Below, piece by piece: positions 1 to 5,002 of a DNA stretch of 5,002 nucleotides. Source of the stretch: Tannerellaceae bacterium (GTDB taxonomy: Bacteria > Bacteroidota > Bacteroidia > Bacteroidales > Tannerellaceae); NCBI GenBank assembly GCA_031273385.1, contig JAISRY010000151.1:1-5002 (forward strand), read 5' to 3'. Position numbers and translations under genes: made by a program. The notes beneath the pieces were generated by a model. That model was not told the DNA's origin. It made no database searches and worked only from the letters and a program-made list of their open reading frames with translations. The first letter of the stretch is position 1. Every line of letters begins with the position of its first letter.

Positions 1-15
1 GGTGTCTCCACTCGC

Positions 16-63
16 TGCGCTCGGTCGACATGACGTTCTTGCTTGCGCTCGGTTATAATGACG
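16..63. repeat. Imperfect direct repeat, about 20 bp, period 28 bp
   Basis: TGCGCTCGGT occurs at 16-25 and again at 44-53. Each copy is followed by a similar decamer ending in ATGACG (26-35 CGACATGACG, 54-63 TATAATGACG). The first copy, with the CTCGCTGCGCTCGGTCGA core at 11-28, resembles the GC-rich dispersed intergenic repeats seen in some Bacteroidota genomes. That resemblance is from memory and was not tested. The element may extend beyond the left edge. Confidence 0.5.
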
Positions 64-108
64 GATACTATTTGTTTTTCACACGATTGTGATTCATCGT
101 CATTATAA
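53..108. repeat. Perfect 11-bp inverted repeat with a nested small hairpin
   Basis: TTATAATGACG at 53-63 is the exact reverse complement of CGTCATTATAA at 98-108, with 34 bp between them. Inside the loop, TCACA (79-83) pairs with TGTGA (88-92) across CGAT. The left arm is also the tail of the second copy of the direct repeat at 16-63. No T-run follows either arm, so this is not a canonical intrinsic terminator. It could be the end structure of a small non-autonomous element or a transcript-end structure for a gene left of the window. Confidence 0.55.
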
Positions 109-137
109 GTGCCCAATAAGCCTGGTTTATTGGGTAC
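109..137. repeat. 11-bp stem-loop abutting the inverted repeat
   Basis: GTGCCCAATAA at 109-119 pairs with TTATTGGGTAC at 127-137 around a 7-nt loop (GCCTGGT). One pair, 111/135, is G-T; all others are Watson-Crick. It begins at the base directly after the preceding inverted repeat, so the two form back-to-back foldable structures. There is no downstream T-tract on either strand, which argues against an ordinary rho-independent terminator, although a terminator role in this phylum is not excluded. Confidence 0.6.
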
Positions 138-153
138 TCACAAAGGGCTGAAA

Positions 154-237
154 ATGGGACGGGAGCTATTTTTATTCGCTCCCGACCTATTTCAAATGGC
201 TCCCGACCTATTTCAAATGGGACGGGAGCTATTTTGC
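154..237. repeat. Four-unit 21-bp repeat array, order A-B-B-A
   Basis: Four consecutive 21-bp units are visible. A units (154-174 and 217-237) share ATGGGACGGGAGCTATTTT. B units (175-195 and 196-216) share GCTCCCGACCTATTTCAA. A and B have the same edges (ATGG at the left, except that the first B unit starts TTCG, and CTATTT at the right), but their cores are near reverse complements (GACGGGAG versus CTCCCGAC). CGGGAGC at 160-166 can therefore pair with GCTCCCG at 178-184, and GCTCCCG at 199-205 with CGGGAGC at 223-229, giving two hairpins. Because the period is divisible by three, the array also reads as an open frame of heptapeptide repeats, which I consider incidental. Confidence 0.85.
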
Positions 238-261
238 GCCCGCCTAAACACACAAACTTAT

Positions 262-292
262 TTTGCCGGACAAAAAGAAAACGCTACTTTTG
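262..292 (+). promoter_or_regulatory. Bacteroidota-type promoter for the COG1373 ATPase gene
   Basis: TTTG at 262-265 is followed after exactly 19 bp by TACTTTTG at 285-292. This matches the -33 TTTG and -7 TAnnTTTG consensus known for the primary sigma factor of Bacteroides. Transcription would start a few bases after 292, leaving a leader of roughly 65-70 nt before the ATG at 367. The exact start is inferred. It is the only full match to this consensus that I noticed on the plus strand of the intergenic region. Confidence 0.7.
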
Positions 293-296
293 CGCT

Positions 297-340
297 ATAC
301 AAAATCGAAGATGAAAATCATACAAAATCGAAGTTCGATT
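297..340. promoter_or_regulatory. Direct-repeat and palindrome cluster at the predicted transcript start; possible operator
   Basis: ATACAAAATCGAAG occurs at 297-310 and again at 320-333, a 14-bp exact direct repeat with a 23-bp period, close to two helical turns. The second copy runs into a perfect palindrome, AATCGAA-G-TTCGATT, at 326-340. The cluster lies immediately downstream of the predicted promoter, where a bound protein would block initiation or early elongation. The operator role is inference; a dimeric regulator, or the ATPase through its winged-helix segment, could bind here. Confidence 0.4.
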
Positions 341-366
341 CGTAACGATTTAAAAACAACTTGTTT

Positions 367-1623
367 ATGAGCACGTATAGCACACGATTGATTGACCGGA
401 AAATCAGCAAGAAACTGAAGTCGACAGGCGGCATTCTATTGAAAGGGGCGCGTTATTGCGGTAAAACGACCACGGCGCTGTTCCATGCGGCAAGCAGTGT
501 GCGTTTCGATGAATCGGAACAAATCCGGGAGCAGGCAACATTGATGCCCCATATTGTGTTGCAGGGCGAAACGCCGCGATTGATCGACGAATGGCAATTA
601 GTACCAAGCATTTGGAACGCCGCGCGATACGAAATAGACCGGCGGAGGGCCAAAGGCCAGTTTATTCTTACAGGATCGGCAAGCCCGAGCGATGATATTT
701 CGGCACATACCGGCGCAGGACGTTTTGCACGTATCACGCTTCGCACCATGTCGCTGGCAGAAAGCGGCGATTCCATCAAGTCGGTCGATTTCCGCGATTG
801 CTTTGAGAAAAGCGCTCAGATAGGCGGTTTGGGTGGCGCTGCGATTGAAGATTATGCCCGGTTGATCGTTCGCGGCGGTATGCCTGCGCTGGTGGGCGAG
901 CCTGTCGAAATCGCCCACGAAGCCATGCGTGATTATGTCGAGAATATCGCTTTTATCGATATGCAAAAGCTTGATTCGCCGCCAACACCCGAACGTATTG
1001 CCGCGCTTATCCGCTCGCTTTCGCGTAATATCTCCACCGAAACATCGCTCGAAAAACTGGCTTCCGAAACCGGAATCGACGGTAAGCCGGGCATCGCGGC
1101 AAGTACGATCCGCAAATACCTCGACCAACTGACGGAAATCTTTATCCTGGAAGAGTTGCCGGCGTGGAAAACGCACATCCGTTCCGCCGTACAGCAAAGA
1201 GTGAAACCGAAGTGGCATTTTGTAGATACATCCGTCGCGGCGGCGGCTTTGCGGTTTTTGCCGAAATCGCTGTTGAACGACGTGTTCGCCTACGGCCTGT
1301 TTTTCGAGTCGATGGCAATACGCGATTTGCGGATCTACGCCGACGCGCTCGACGGCAAAGTGTATCATTACCGCGATTCTTCGGGACTGGAAATTGATGC
1401 GATCGCAGAATTGCCCGACGAAAGATGGGCTGCATTTGAGGTCAAACTCGGTTCCACCGAATCCATTGACGAAGCGGCAGCCCATCTGAAAAAGCTGCTT
1501 ACCCGCCTCACGCCCGAAAAAGCCGCCCAATGCGCTTCGCTAAACGTGATTATCGCAGGCCATTCGTCCTACACCCGCAAAGACGGCATACATGTCATTT
1601 CGCTGGGGCACCTGAGCGTATAA
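367..1623 (+). CDS. COG1373 family ATPase (AAA_14 + DUF4143)
   Basis: This 418-aa protein is a complete member of the COG1373 family of predicted P-loop ATPases, whose cellular role is largely unknown. Numbered from the ATG at 367, the Walker A is GARYCGKT (27-34), the Walker B is LIDEW with D74-E75, and a sensor-like FILTGSA sits at 99-105. A conserved HTGAGRFAR segment follows at about 114-122. Residues about 225-265 look like a winged helix. The C-terminal DUF4143 part has the PD-(D/E)XK-like spacing E314, D344 (LEIDA) and E358-x-K360 (FEVKLG), so nuclease-fold residues appear intact. I chose ATG 367 over the in-frame TTG at 361; neither has a Shine-Dalgarno site, as is usual in this phylum. 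The gene has its own promoter at 262-292, stands alone, and ends 14 bp from a convergent gene. A toxin, defence or housekeeping role cannot be told from sequence. Confidence 0.93.
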   Translation: MSTYSTRLIDRKISKKLKSTGGILLKGARYCGKTTTALFHAASSVRFDESEQIREQATLMPHIVLQGETPRLIDEWQLVPSIWNAARYEIDRRRAKGQFILTGSASPSDDISAHTGAGRFARITLRTMSLAESGDSIKSVDFRDCFEKSAQIGGLGGAAIEDYARLIVRGGMPALVGEPVEIAHEAMRDYVENIAFIDMQKLDSPPTPERIAALIRSLSRNISTETSLEKLASETGIDGKPGIAASTIRKYLDQLTEIFILEELPAWKTHIRSAVQQRVKPKWHFVDTSVAAAALRFLPKSLLNDVFAYGLFFESMAIRDLRIYADALDGKVYHYRDSSGLEIDAIAELPDERWAAFEVKLGSTESIDEAAAHLKKLLTRLTPEKAAQCASLNVIIAGHSSYTRKDGIHVISLGHLSV

Positions 1624-1637
1624 CCGCCCCCCCTACC

Positions 1638-2417
1638 CTATCCGGAGACTTGTACGTCGAAGCCTAGCCCTTCGGCTCGTTCGGCGATGAGGTTCAGCTC
1701 TTCGCGGCTCACCTTTTGCAGGCCTTTTACCGGCGTTTCCCTGTCGATGGTGTAGATCATCACCTGGCGGGGGCGGATCAGGCGCAGGGCTTCCAGCCAA
1801 CCGGCGATCTCCGCTTCGCCGGTATTGTCGACGCTTTCGCCCAGGTATGTCCCTTTGATGAACATCGTCTGGATGATCAGGTTGCCGCGAAAACGGATGA
1901 GCCGCCGCAACAACGCAGCAAAGGTGAAAGAGGGGGAATGAGGGGCGTCCAGTTGGCGGATACGGCTATCCAGGACGGAATCCAGTTTGAGGATGGGATC
2001 ATCCACGCGGTTCAACGCCTGGAAGACCGGTTCGCGGTGTATCATCGTGGCATTGGACAGTACGGCGATCCTGGCGCGGGGAAAGAAGCGGTTGCGGATA
2101 GCGATGGTATCGTCGATAATGCCGGCAAATTCGGGGTGCAACGTCGGCTCACCGTTTCCGGCAAACGTGATCACGTCGGGAGCGGAGCCCTCCGCCTGCA
2201 TAGCCGACAGCTTCCGCTCCAACGCCTCCCTGACGTCCGCCCGCGCCGGCAGTTTGCCCTTGGGACGAACCTGTTCGTTCAGCCCGCACTCGCAATAGAT
2301 ACAGTTGAACGAACAGAGCTTCCCGTCGACCGGCAGCAAGTTGATCCCGAGCGAAACGCCCAGCCGCCTGCTGCGGACAGGCCCAAAGACGATGCTGTCA
2401 AAAAGGATCGTCGGCAT
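1638..2417 (-). CDS. Radical SAM protein, COG0731-like
   Basis: This 259-aa protein has the N-terminal signature FGPVRSRRLGVSLGINLLP (11-29), followed by the radical SAM cluster motif C35-x3-C39-x2-C42, which binds the [4Fe-4S] cluster that cleaves S-adenosylmethionine. A further cysteine is at 44. The GGEP-like motif appears as AGNGEPT (86-92). VLSNAT (119-124) and QTMFIKG (183-189) fit the later strands of the barrel. The family includes the archaeal/eukaryal wyosine enzyme TYW1, but bacteria do not make wyosine and the substrate of these bacterial members is unknown. No C-terminal extra cluster domain is visible. The start ATG overlaps the stop of the upstream membrane-protein gene by one base (TAATG), suggesting translational coupling. 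It ends in TAG and is about 60% G+C, much higher than the gene before it. Confidence 0.9.
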   Translation of the reverse strand: MPTILFDSIVFGPVRSRRLGVSLGINLLPVDGKLCSFNCIYCECGLNEQVRPKGKLPARADVREALERKLSAMQAEGSAPDVITFAGNGEPTLHPEFAGIIDDTIAIRNRFFPRARIAVLSNATMIHREPVFQALNRVDDPILKLDSVLDSRIRQLDAPHSPSFTFAALLRRLIRFRGNLIIQTMFIKGTYLGESVDNTGEAEIAGWLEALRLIRPRQVMIYTIDRETPVKGLQKVSREELNLIAERAEGLGFDVQVSG

Positions 2418-3802
2418 TATCGTTTGATAAGATAGTCATCCAACCTGTCGACCGCCCACACCGTCGCCCGGTTGGTAAAGGCAAAGAACCACACCAGGGG
2501 GATAAAGCAGAACATAAACCGCTTGGCGGAAAAAGACAACACATTTTCTATCGTATCCCAGCTATAGTCAATCTGATAGAGGACGAGCATATACAAAAGG
2601 GAAGCAAACAGAATCGCAAGAAGCAGGTAGAGGTTGTCCCTTTTCCGGATAAGAAACCAGGCGTTGGTGGCCAGCGCCACAAGAAAGGCGATAAAGCTCA
2701 GCCCGTAATACAGCGTATCTTTATATAGCAACCACATATAAGCCAGGATGGTCAATGCTTTTTCCTGATCCCAAAAAGGAGAGGTGATCGCGATGCTTTC
2801 CGCATACAATCCGTTTATTTTGGTATACACTGTCCAGCAGACAAGCGGGATGAGGGCAAAAAGGACATTCTGCAGGAAGCCCTTATACTGTTTTGTCCGA
2901 AAAGCATCGACGAAAAGGAGGAAAAGCACTGCACCGGTAAAGACAATCCCCTCCGTACGGCTCAGGATATTTCCGCCTAAAAGCATCCCGCAAAGGAGCA
3001 GGTCTTTCTTCTCCTTTCCCCTAAACCACAGCGCCATATAAATAACGCTCAAAGAGGCGAAAAGAGCATGGATAACATTGGTCATGGATAAAGAAGAGAA
3101 GCCCAACATCTCAGGCGTCAACAGCATGAAAAAGGTAGCGATTGCCGCCCCTGTCTTACCGGCGGCGCGGGAAGTAGCGCCATAGAAAGCCAACAGGAAA
3201 AACAAATACATCAACCCGGGGATAATCTTCGACGTTTCAGCGCCTAATGCATACACGTATGCATAACTCAACTGCACCAAAGGAGCATAGGTAATATAAC
3301 TGCCGCTCCCATGAATCCCCGGCATATAGGCATTGTCTAAAATACTAAGCCCTTTCTGCGTATACTCCTGCGCAATGATGTAACCGATTGTTTCAAAGCC
3401 TGACAGGCTGTCCCTGTCAGATGGCGGGAAATAAAGGCATTTGGCAAAGTTCATATATTCCAGATAAGCGATGGCCAGGATAAAAAACAACCATACCAGG
3501 TTGATGTCTTTAAAGGATTGCAAGGATACCGATGCCCGGATAGTTTCGATAGCGTTTTTACGATAAAGATAAACAAAAAAGCACAAGCCCGCCAGCAACA
3601 AAACCTCGCCTCCAAGAAGAGCCGCCGGCTTCAACGGAATCCCAACCTGGTCGATAAACAACATCAGAAAAACCTGAAGCGCCATCCCTAAAGGGAAAGA
3701 AAGCCCTATTTTTTCTACCAACGTGAACTTCACAGAGATGCAATTGACACACACAAATCCTAAAAGAGCAGTTAAAAAGAGACCGACATACAACATATTC
3801 AT
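2417..3802 (-). CDS. Polytopic inner-membrane protein, possible GT-C-type glycosyltransferase
   Basis: The 461-aa product is very hydrophobic, with roughly 11-13 likely membrane segments (for example about 3-23, 32-52, 60-80, 101-120, 192-210, 216-235, 240-260, 284-299, 309-327, 364-384, 390-410 and 427-445). The longest polar stretch (about 121-171) carries SDRDSLSGFE with D129 and D131. A loop with SRTEG is at 281-285 and KRFMFCFIP is at 427-435. Acidic residues in an early outside loop plus many helices resemble GT-C enzymes, which take sugars from polyprenyl-phosphate donors. I do not recognise the exact family, so that assignment is inference from architecture and from the nearby GT2 gene. 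A flippase, transporter or polymerase remains possible. The start is ATG 3802; an in-frame ATG two codons later is an alternative. It lies 6 bp after the 180-aa gene and overlaps the radical SAM start by 1 bp. G+C is about 43%. Confidence 0.85.
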   Translation of the reverse strand: MNMLYVGLFLTALLGFVCVNCISVKFTLVEKIGLSFPLGMALQVFLMLFIDQVGIPLKPAALLGGEVLLLAGLCFFVYLYRKNAIETIRASVSLQSFKDINLVWLFFILAIAYLEYMNFAKCLYFPPSDRDSLSGFETIGYIIAQEYTQKGLSILDNAYMPGIHGSGSYITYAPLVQLSYAYVYALGAETSKIIPGLMYLFFLLAFYGATSRAAGKTGAAIATFFMLLTPEMLGFSSLSMTNVIHALFASLSVIYMALWFRGKEKKDLLLCGMLLGGNILSRTEGIVFTGAVLFLLFVDAFRTKQYKGFLQNVLFALIPLVCWTVYTKINGLYAESIAITSPFWDQEKALTILAYMWLLYKDTLYYGLSFIAFLVALATNAWFLIRKRDNLYLLLAILFASLLYMLVLYQIDYSWDTIENVLSFSAKRFMFCFIPLVWFFAFTNRATVWAVDRLDDYLIKR

Positions 3803-3808
3803 TCGTTT

Positions 3809-4351
3809 TTAAGGATTCACAGGTAAGACGGCATGTTCATGCATATCGTCTACCGTATAATTTAACCTCTCGTAGCCCCTACCGTTCACAATAGCTACAT
3901 GGGTGATGTCCCGAGCATAGCGGTTGGTTTCCATTTCCGAAGGAAGCACTAATTTGCGGGGATAAAGAAACCGTAAACCCCAAAGCTTGTTGCTGATATC
4001 CTGTTTGAAAGGGCTTTGCTTATCTTTCGGATAGAAATCCTCGTGGCTGGGATACAGAATCACTGCATTTTCCGGCGTCGAATTTTTCAGAAATCGAAGA
4101 TAGACATAGTCGAACTCCAACTTTATCTCATTTTTTTGATCCACAGTCAGGTTCGGATACTGTATAATCGTTTTCATATTGCCTTTCAGCAGGCCGTTAT
4201 ATACCCAATGATACCCCGCCTGCTTTTCTATACACAGGAAAGTCATCCATCCGGCAACAGCCGCTACTGCCAGGTTTCTCAGCAGCCACAAGCCAAGAGT
4301 TGTCTTCCTCTTCTCCACTACCCTCTTGCGGCCTTTCTTTTTCCCTTTCAT
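3809..4351 (-). CDS. Single-pass membrane protein with extracytoplasmic domain
   Basis: This 180-aa protein begins with a strongly basic cytoplasmic tail (residues 1-17, rich in K and R), followed by one hydrophobic segment (about 19-41). About 140 residues are then predicted to face the periplasm, with no lipobox or cleavable-signal pattern. The soluble part has TPENAVILYPSHEDF (92-106), GLRFLYPRKLV (125-135) and DITHVAIVNGRGYERL (148-163). This layout, an N-terminal 'P-x-A-V-I' strand, a 'FLYPR' motif and a final 'HVAIVNG' strand, is reminiscent of the C-terminal periplasmic lobe of some GT-C glycosyltransferases. I know no named family for it, so the resemblance is tentative. It starts 14 bp after the broken GT2 gene and stops 6 bp before the polytopic protein, suggesting the two products act together. 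The leader is A-rich with no Shine-Dalgarno site. Confidence 0.82.
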   Translation of the reverse strand: MKGKKKGRKRVVEKRKTTLGLWLLRNLAVAAVAGWMTFLCIEKQAGYHWVYNGLLKGNMKTIIQYPNLTVDQKNEIKLEFDYVYLRFLKNSTPENAVILYPSHEDFYPKDKQSPFKQDISNKLWGLRFLYPRKLVLPSEMETNRYARDITHVAIVNGRGYERLNYTVDDMHEHAVLPVNP

Positions 4352-4365
4352 TTATCTGTTGTCTA

Positions 4366-5002
4366 TTATTTTACAAACCGGTATTTCAATAGTGTCCAGA
4401 TTGCCTCTACCCCATCAAACCACTTGATCTTTTTCCCCTCTTTTACCGAGCGTGGATAATAGTGGATAGGCACTTCTTTTATCTTGTATCCCAATTTGGA
4501 GACTTTCGCCGTCACTTCGGGACAAAACTCAAACCCCACACACGTAAGCGGTATGGATTTCAGCAATGCCGCATCAAACATCTTATAGCAGGTAGGCTCA
4601 TCCGTTAGATGCTGTCCGTACAATAGGTTGGTGACAAAGGATACCAATCTCCCCCCTAACTAGAACGATAGATAGGAATGTTTATTTTCTCGGTTTAGGA
4701 AACGCGAGCCATACACAACTCTTTTATCATTGTCTATCAGACAGGTTAACAACAGGTTAAAATCTTCCGGATCGTATTCCAGGTCGGCATCCTGGATGAT
4801 CACGTAATCGCCCGTCACCGCTTTCAGCCCGGTGCGGATCGCCATCCCTTTTCCTTTGTTGGCCTCATGGCGGAGGTACTTCACCTCCACTTCGGGGTGG
4901 CGCCGGATCACCGCCATGATCTCCCGCTCGCTCCGGTCGGCGGAACAGTCGTTGACAATAATAAGCTCCTTGCCTACGCCGTCGGGCAGCTCGACATGGA
5001 TC
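4366..5002 (-). pseudogene. GT2 polyprenyl-phosphate sugar transferase, 5'-partial, interrupted by in-frame TAG
   Basis: About 210 codons are visible; the start lies beyond the right edge, with perhaps 25-30 residues missing. The reading frame gives ELIIVNDCSADRS (nucleotide-binding strand), GKGMAIRTGLKAVTGDY, the metal-binding DAD (codons 4783-4791) within VIIQDADLEYDPEDF, and YGSRFL. At 4660-4662 the frame then hits TAG. The same frame continues with LGGRLVSFVTNLLYG, LTDEPTCYKMF, GFEFCPEVTAKV and EVPIHYYPRSVKEGKKIKW to a TAA at 4366-4368. These are hallmarks of dolichyl/polyprenyl-phosphate mannose- or glucose-synthase-like GT2 proteins without C-terminal membrane helices, enzymes that load a nucleotide sugar onto a lipid phosphate on the cytoplasmic face. 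The family usually has Tyr or a similar residue at the stop (SF-Y-LGGR), so one base change explains it. Without readthrough the product would end after about 140 residues and lack the acceptor half. G+C falls from about 61% to about 44% near 4790-4800. Confidence 0.85.
4660..4662 (-). other. In-frame amber codon within the GT2 gene
   Basis: On the minus strand the codons read TTC-TAG-TTA-GGG-GGG-AGA, and protein-level similarity to the family continues on both sides without any frame change. TAC or TAT (Tyr) is the likely ancestral codon, one substitution away. TAG also ends the radical SAM gene (1638-1640), which suggests it is an ordinary stop in this genome. A sequencing error is the main alternative. 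Confidence 0.8.

Larger units (their letters stand above)
1..366. other. Structured non-coding region upstream of the COG1373 ATPase gene
   Basis: I find no credible gene in this stretch. The short open frames crossing it either begin at GTG or simply read through the 21-bp repeat array, whose period is a multiple of three and so stays open on both strands. What it holds, from left to right, is a direct repeat (16-63), a long inverted repeat (53-108), an 11-bp hairpin (109-137), a four-unit repeat array (154-237), a Bacteroidota-type promoter (262-292) and a direct-repeat/palindrome cluster (297-340). The last 120 bases are AT-rich compared with the neighbouring gene. Whatever gene lies to the left ends outside the window. 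Confidence 0.75.

Noticed and set aside
109..345. A plus-strand 78-codon open frame with heptapeptide repeats (MGRELF and MAPDLFQ)
   Set aside because: It starts at GTG inside a hairpin and owes its openness to the 21-bp repeat period. It also runs through the promoter and operator-like repeats of the next gene, and nothing outside the repeats looks protein-like.
80..390. CACACGATTG at 80-89 and again at 381-390
   Set aside because: A 10-bp match, with one copy inside the coding start of the ATPase and no matching flanks, is likely coincidence.
598..1530. Long minus-strand open frame (310 codons) opposite the ATPase gene
   Set aside because: It is a shadow of the plus-strand gene. The plus strand carries clear Walker A, Walker B and DUF4143 motifs, while the reverse translation has none.
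3400..3420. Perfect 8-bp stem, 5-nt loop hairpin (CTGACAGG and CCTGTCAG)
   Set aside because: It lies inside the 461-aa coding region at the SDRDSLSGF codons, has no T-tract, and one such hairpin is expected by chance in about 5 kb.
4366..4647. Downstream part of the broken GT2 as an independent small gene starting at TTG
   Set aside because: Its sequence begins in the middle of the GT2 domain in the same frame as the upstream part, so it is the 3' half of one gene, not a separate one.
4651..4656. Run of six G (minus strand) next to the amber codon as a phase-variable slippage site
   Set aside because: The frame is identical on both sides and the stop precedes the run in the reading direction, so a length change in the run would not bypass the TAG and would break the downstream half.

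Overview
The window most likely comes from a member of the Bacteroidales (phylum Bacteroidota). Three observations point there. A perfect TTTG-N19-TAnnTTTG promoter lies upstream of the first gene. No Shine-Dalgarno sequence precedes any visible start; leaders are A-rich instead. The gene content also fits: a COG1373-type ATPase and a short GT2 polyprenyl-phosphate sugar transferase. Genus cannot be fixed from this sequence.

Layout. Positions 1-366 are non-coding and unusually structured. They hold a direct repeat, a long inverted repeat, an 11-bp hairpin, a four-unit array of 21-bp repeats in the order A-B-B-A, a promoter, and a direct-repeat/palindrome cluster just downstream of that promoter. 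Positions 367-1623 (+) encode a complete COG1373 ATPase (AAA_14 plus DUF4143). It converges on a minus-strand gene with only 14 bp between the two stop codons.

The rest of the window is one tightly packed minus-strand gene string, read from right to left. First is a GT2 glycosyltransferase entering from the right edge and broken by an in-frame TAG. Next is a 180-aa single-pass protein with an extracytoplasmic domain, then a 461-aa polytopic membrane protein that may be a GT-C-type enzyme, then a COG0731-like radical SAM protein. Gaps are 14 bp, 6 bp and a 1-bp TAATG overlap, so the genes look co-transcribed. The natural reading is a small envelope-glycan module. The GT2 would charge a polyprenyl phosphate with a sugar. 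The membrane protein, possibly with the small protein as a detached periplasmic lobe, would use that lipid-linked sugar. The radical SAM gene has no obvious role in this.

Two features deserve most attention. The glycosyltransferase is interrupted by a single TAG codon at 4660-4662. The frame and the family-like sequence continue unbroken on both sides, so it looks like a one-base nonsense change. Base composition also changes sharply inside the same gene: by hand count, 4801-5002 is about 61% G+C and 4381-4800 about 44%. The low-GC state continues through the two membrane-protein genes until about 2500, where the radical SAM gene returns to about 60%. This suggests a replaced or imported segment with one breakpoint within the glycosyltransferase gene. 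No CRISPR array, tRNA, rRNA or transposase gene was seen.
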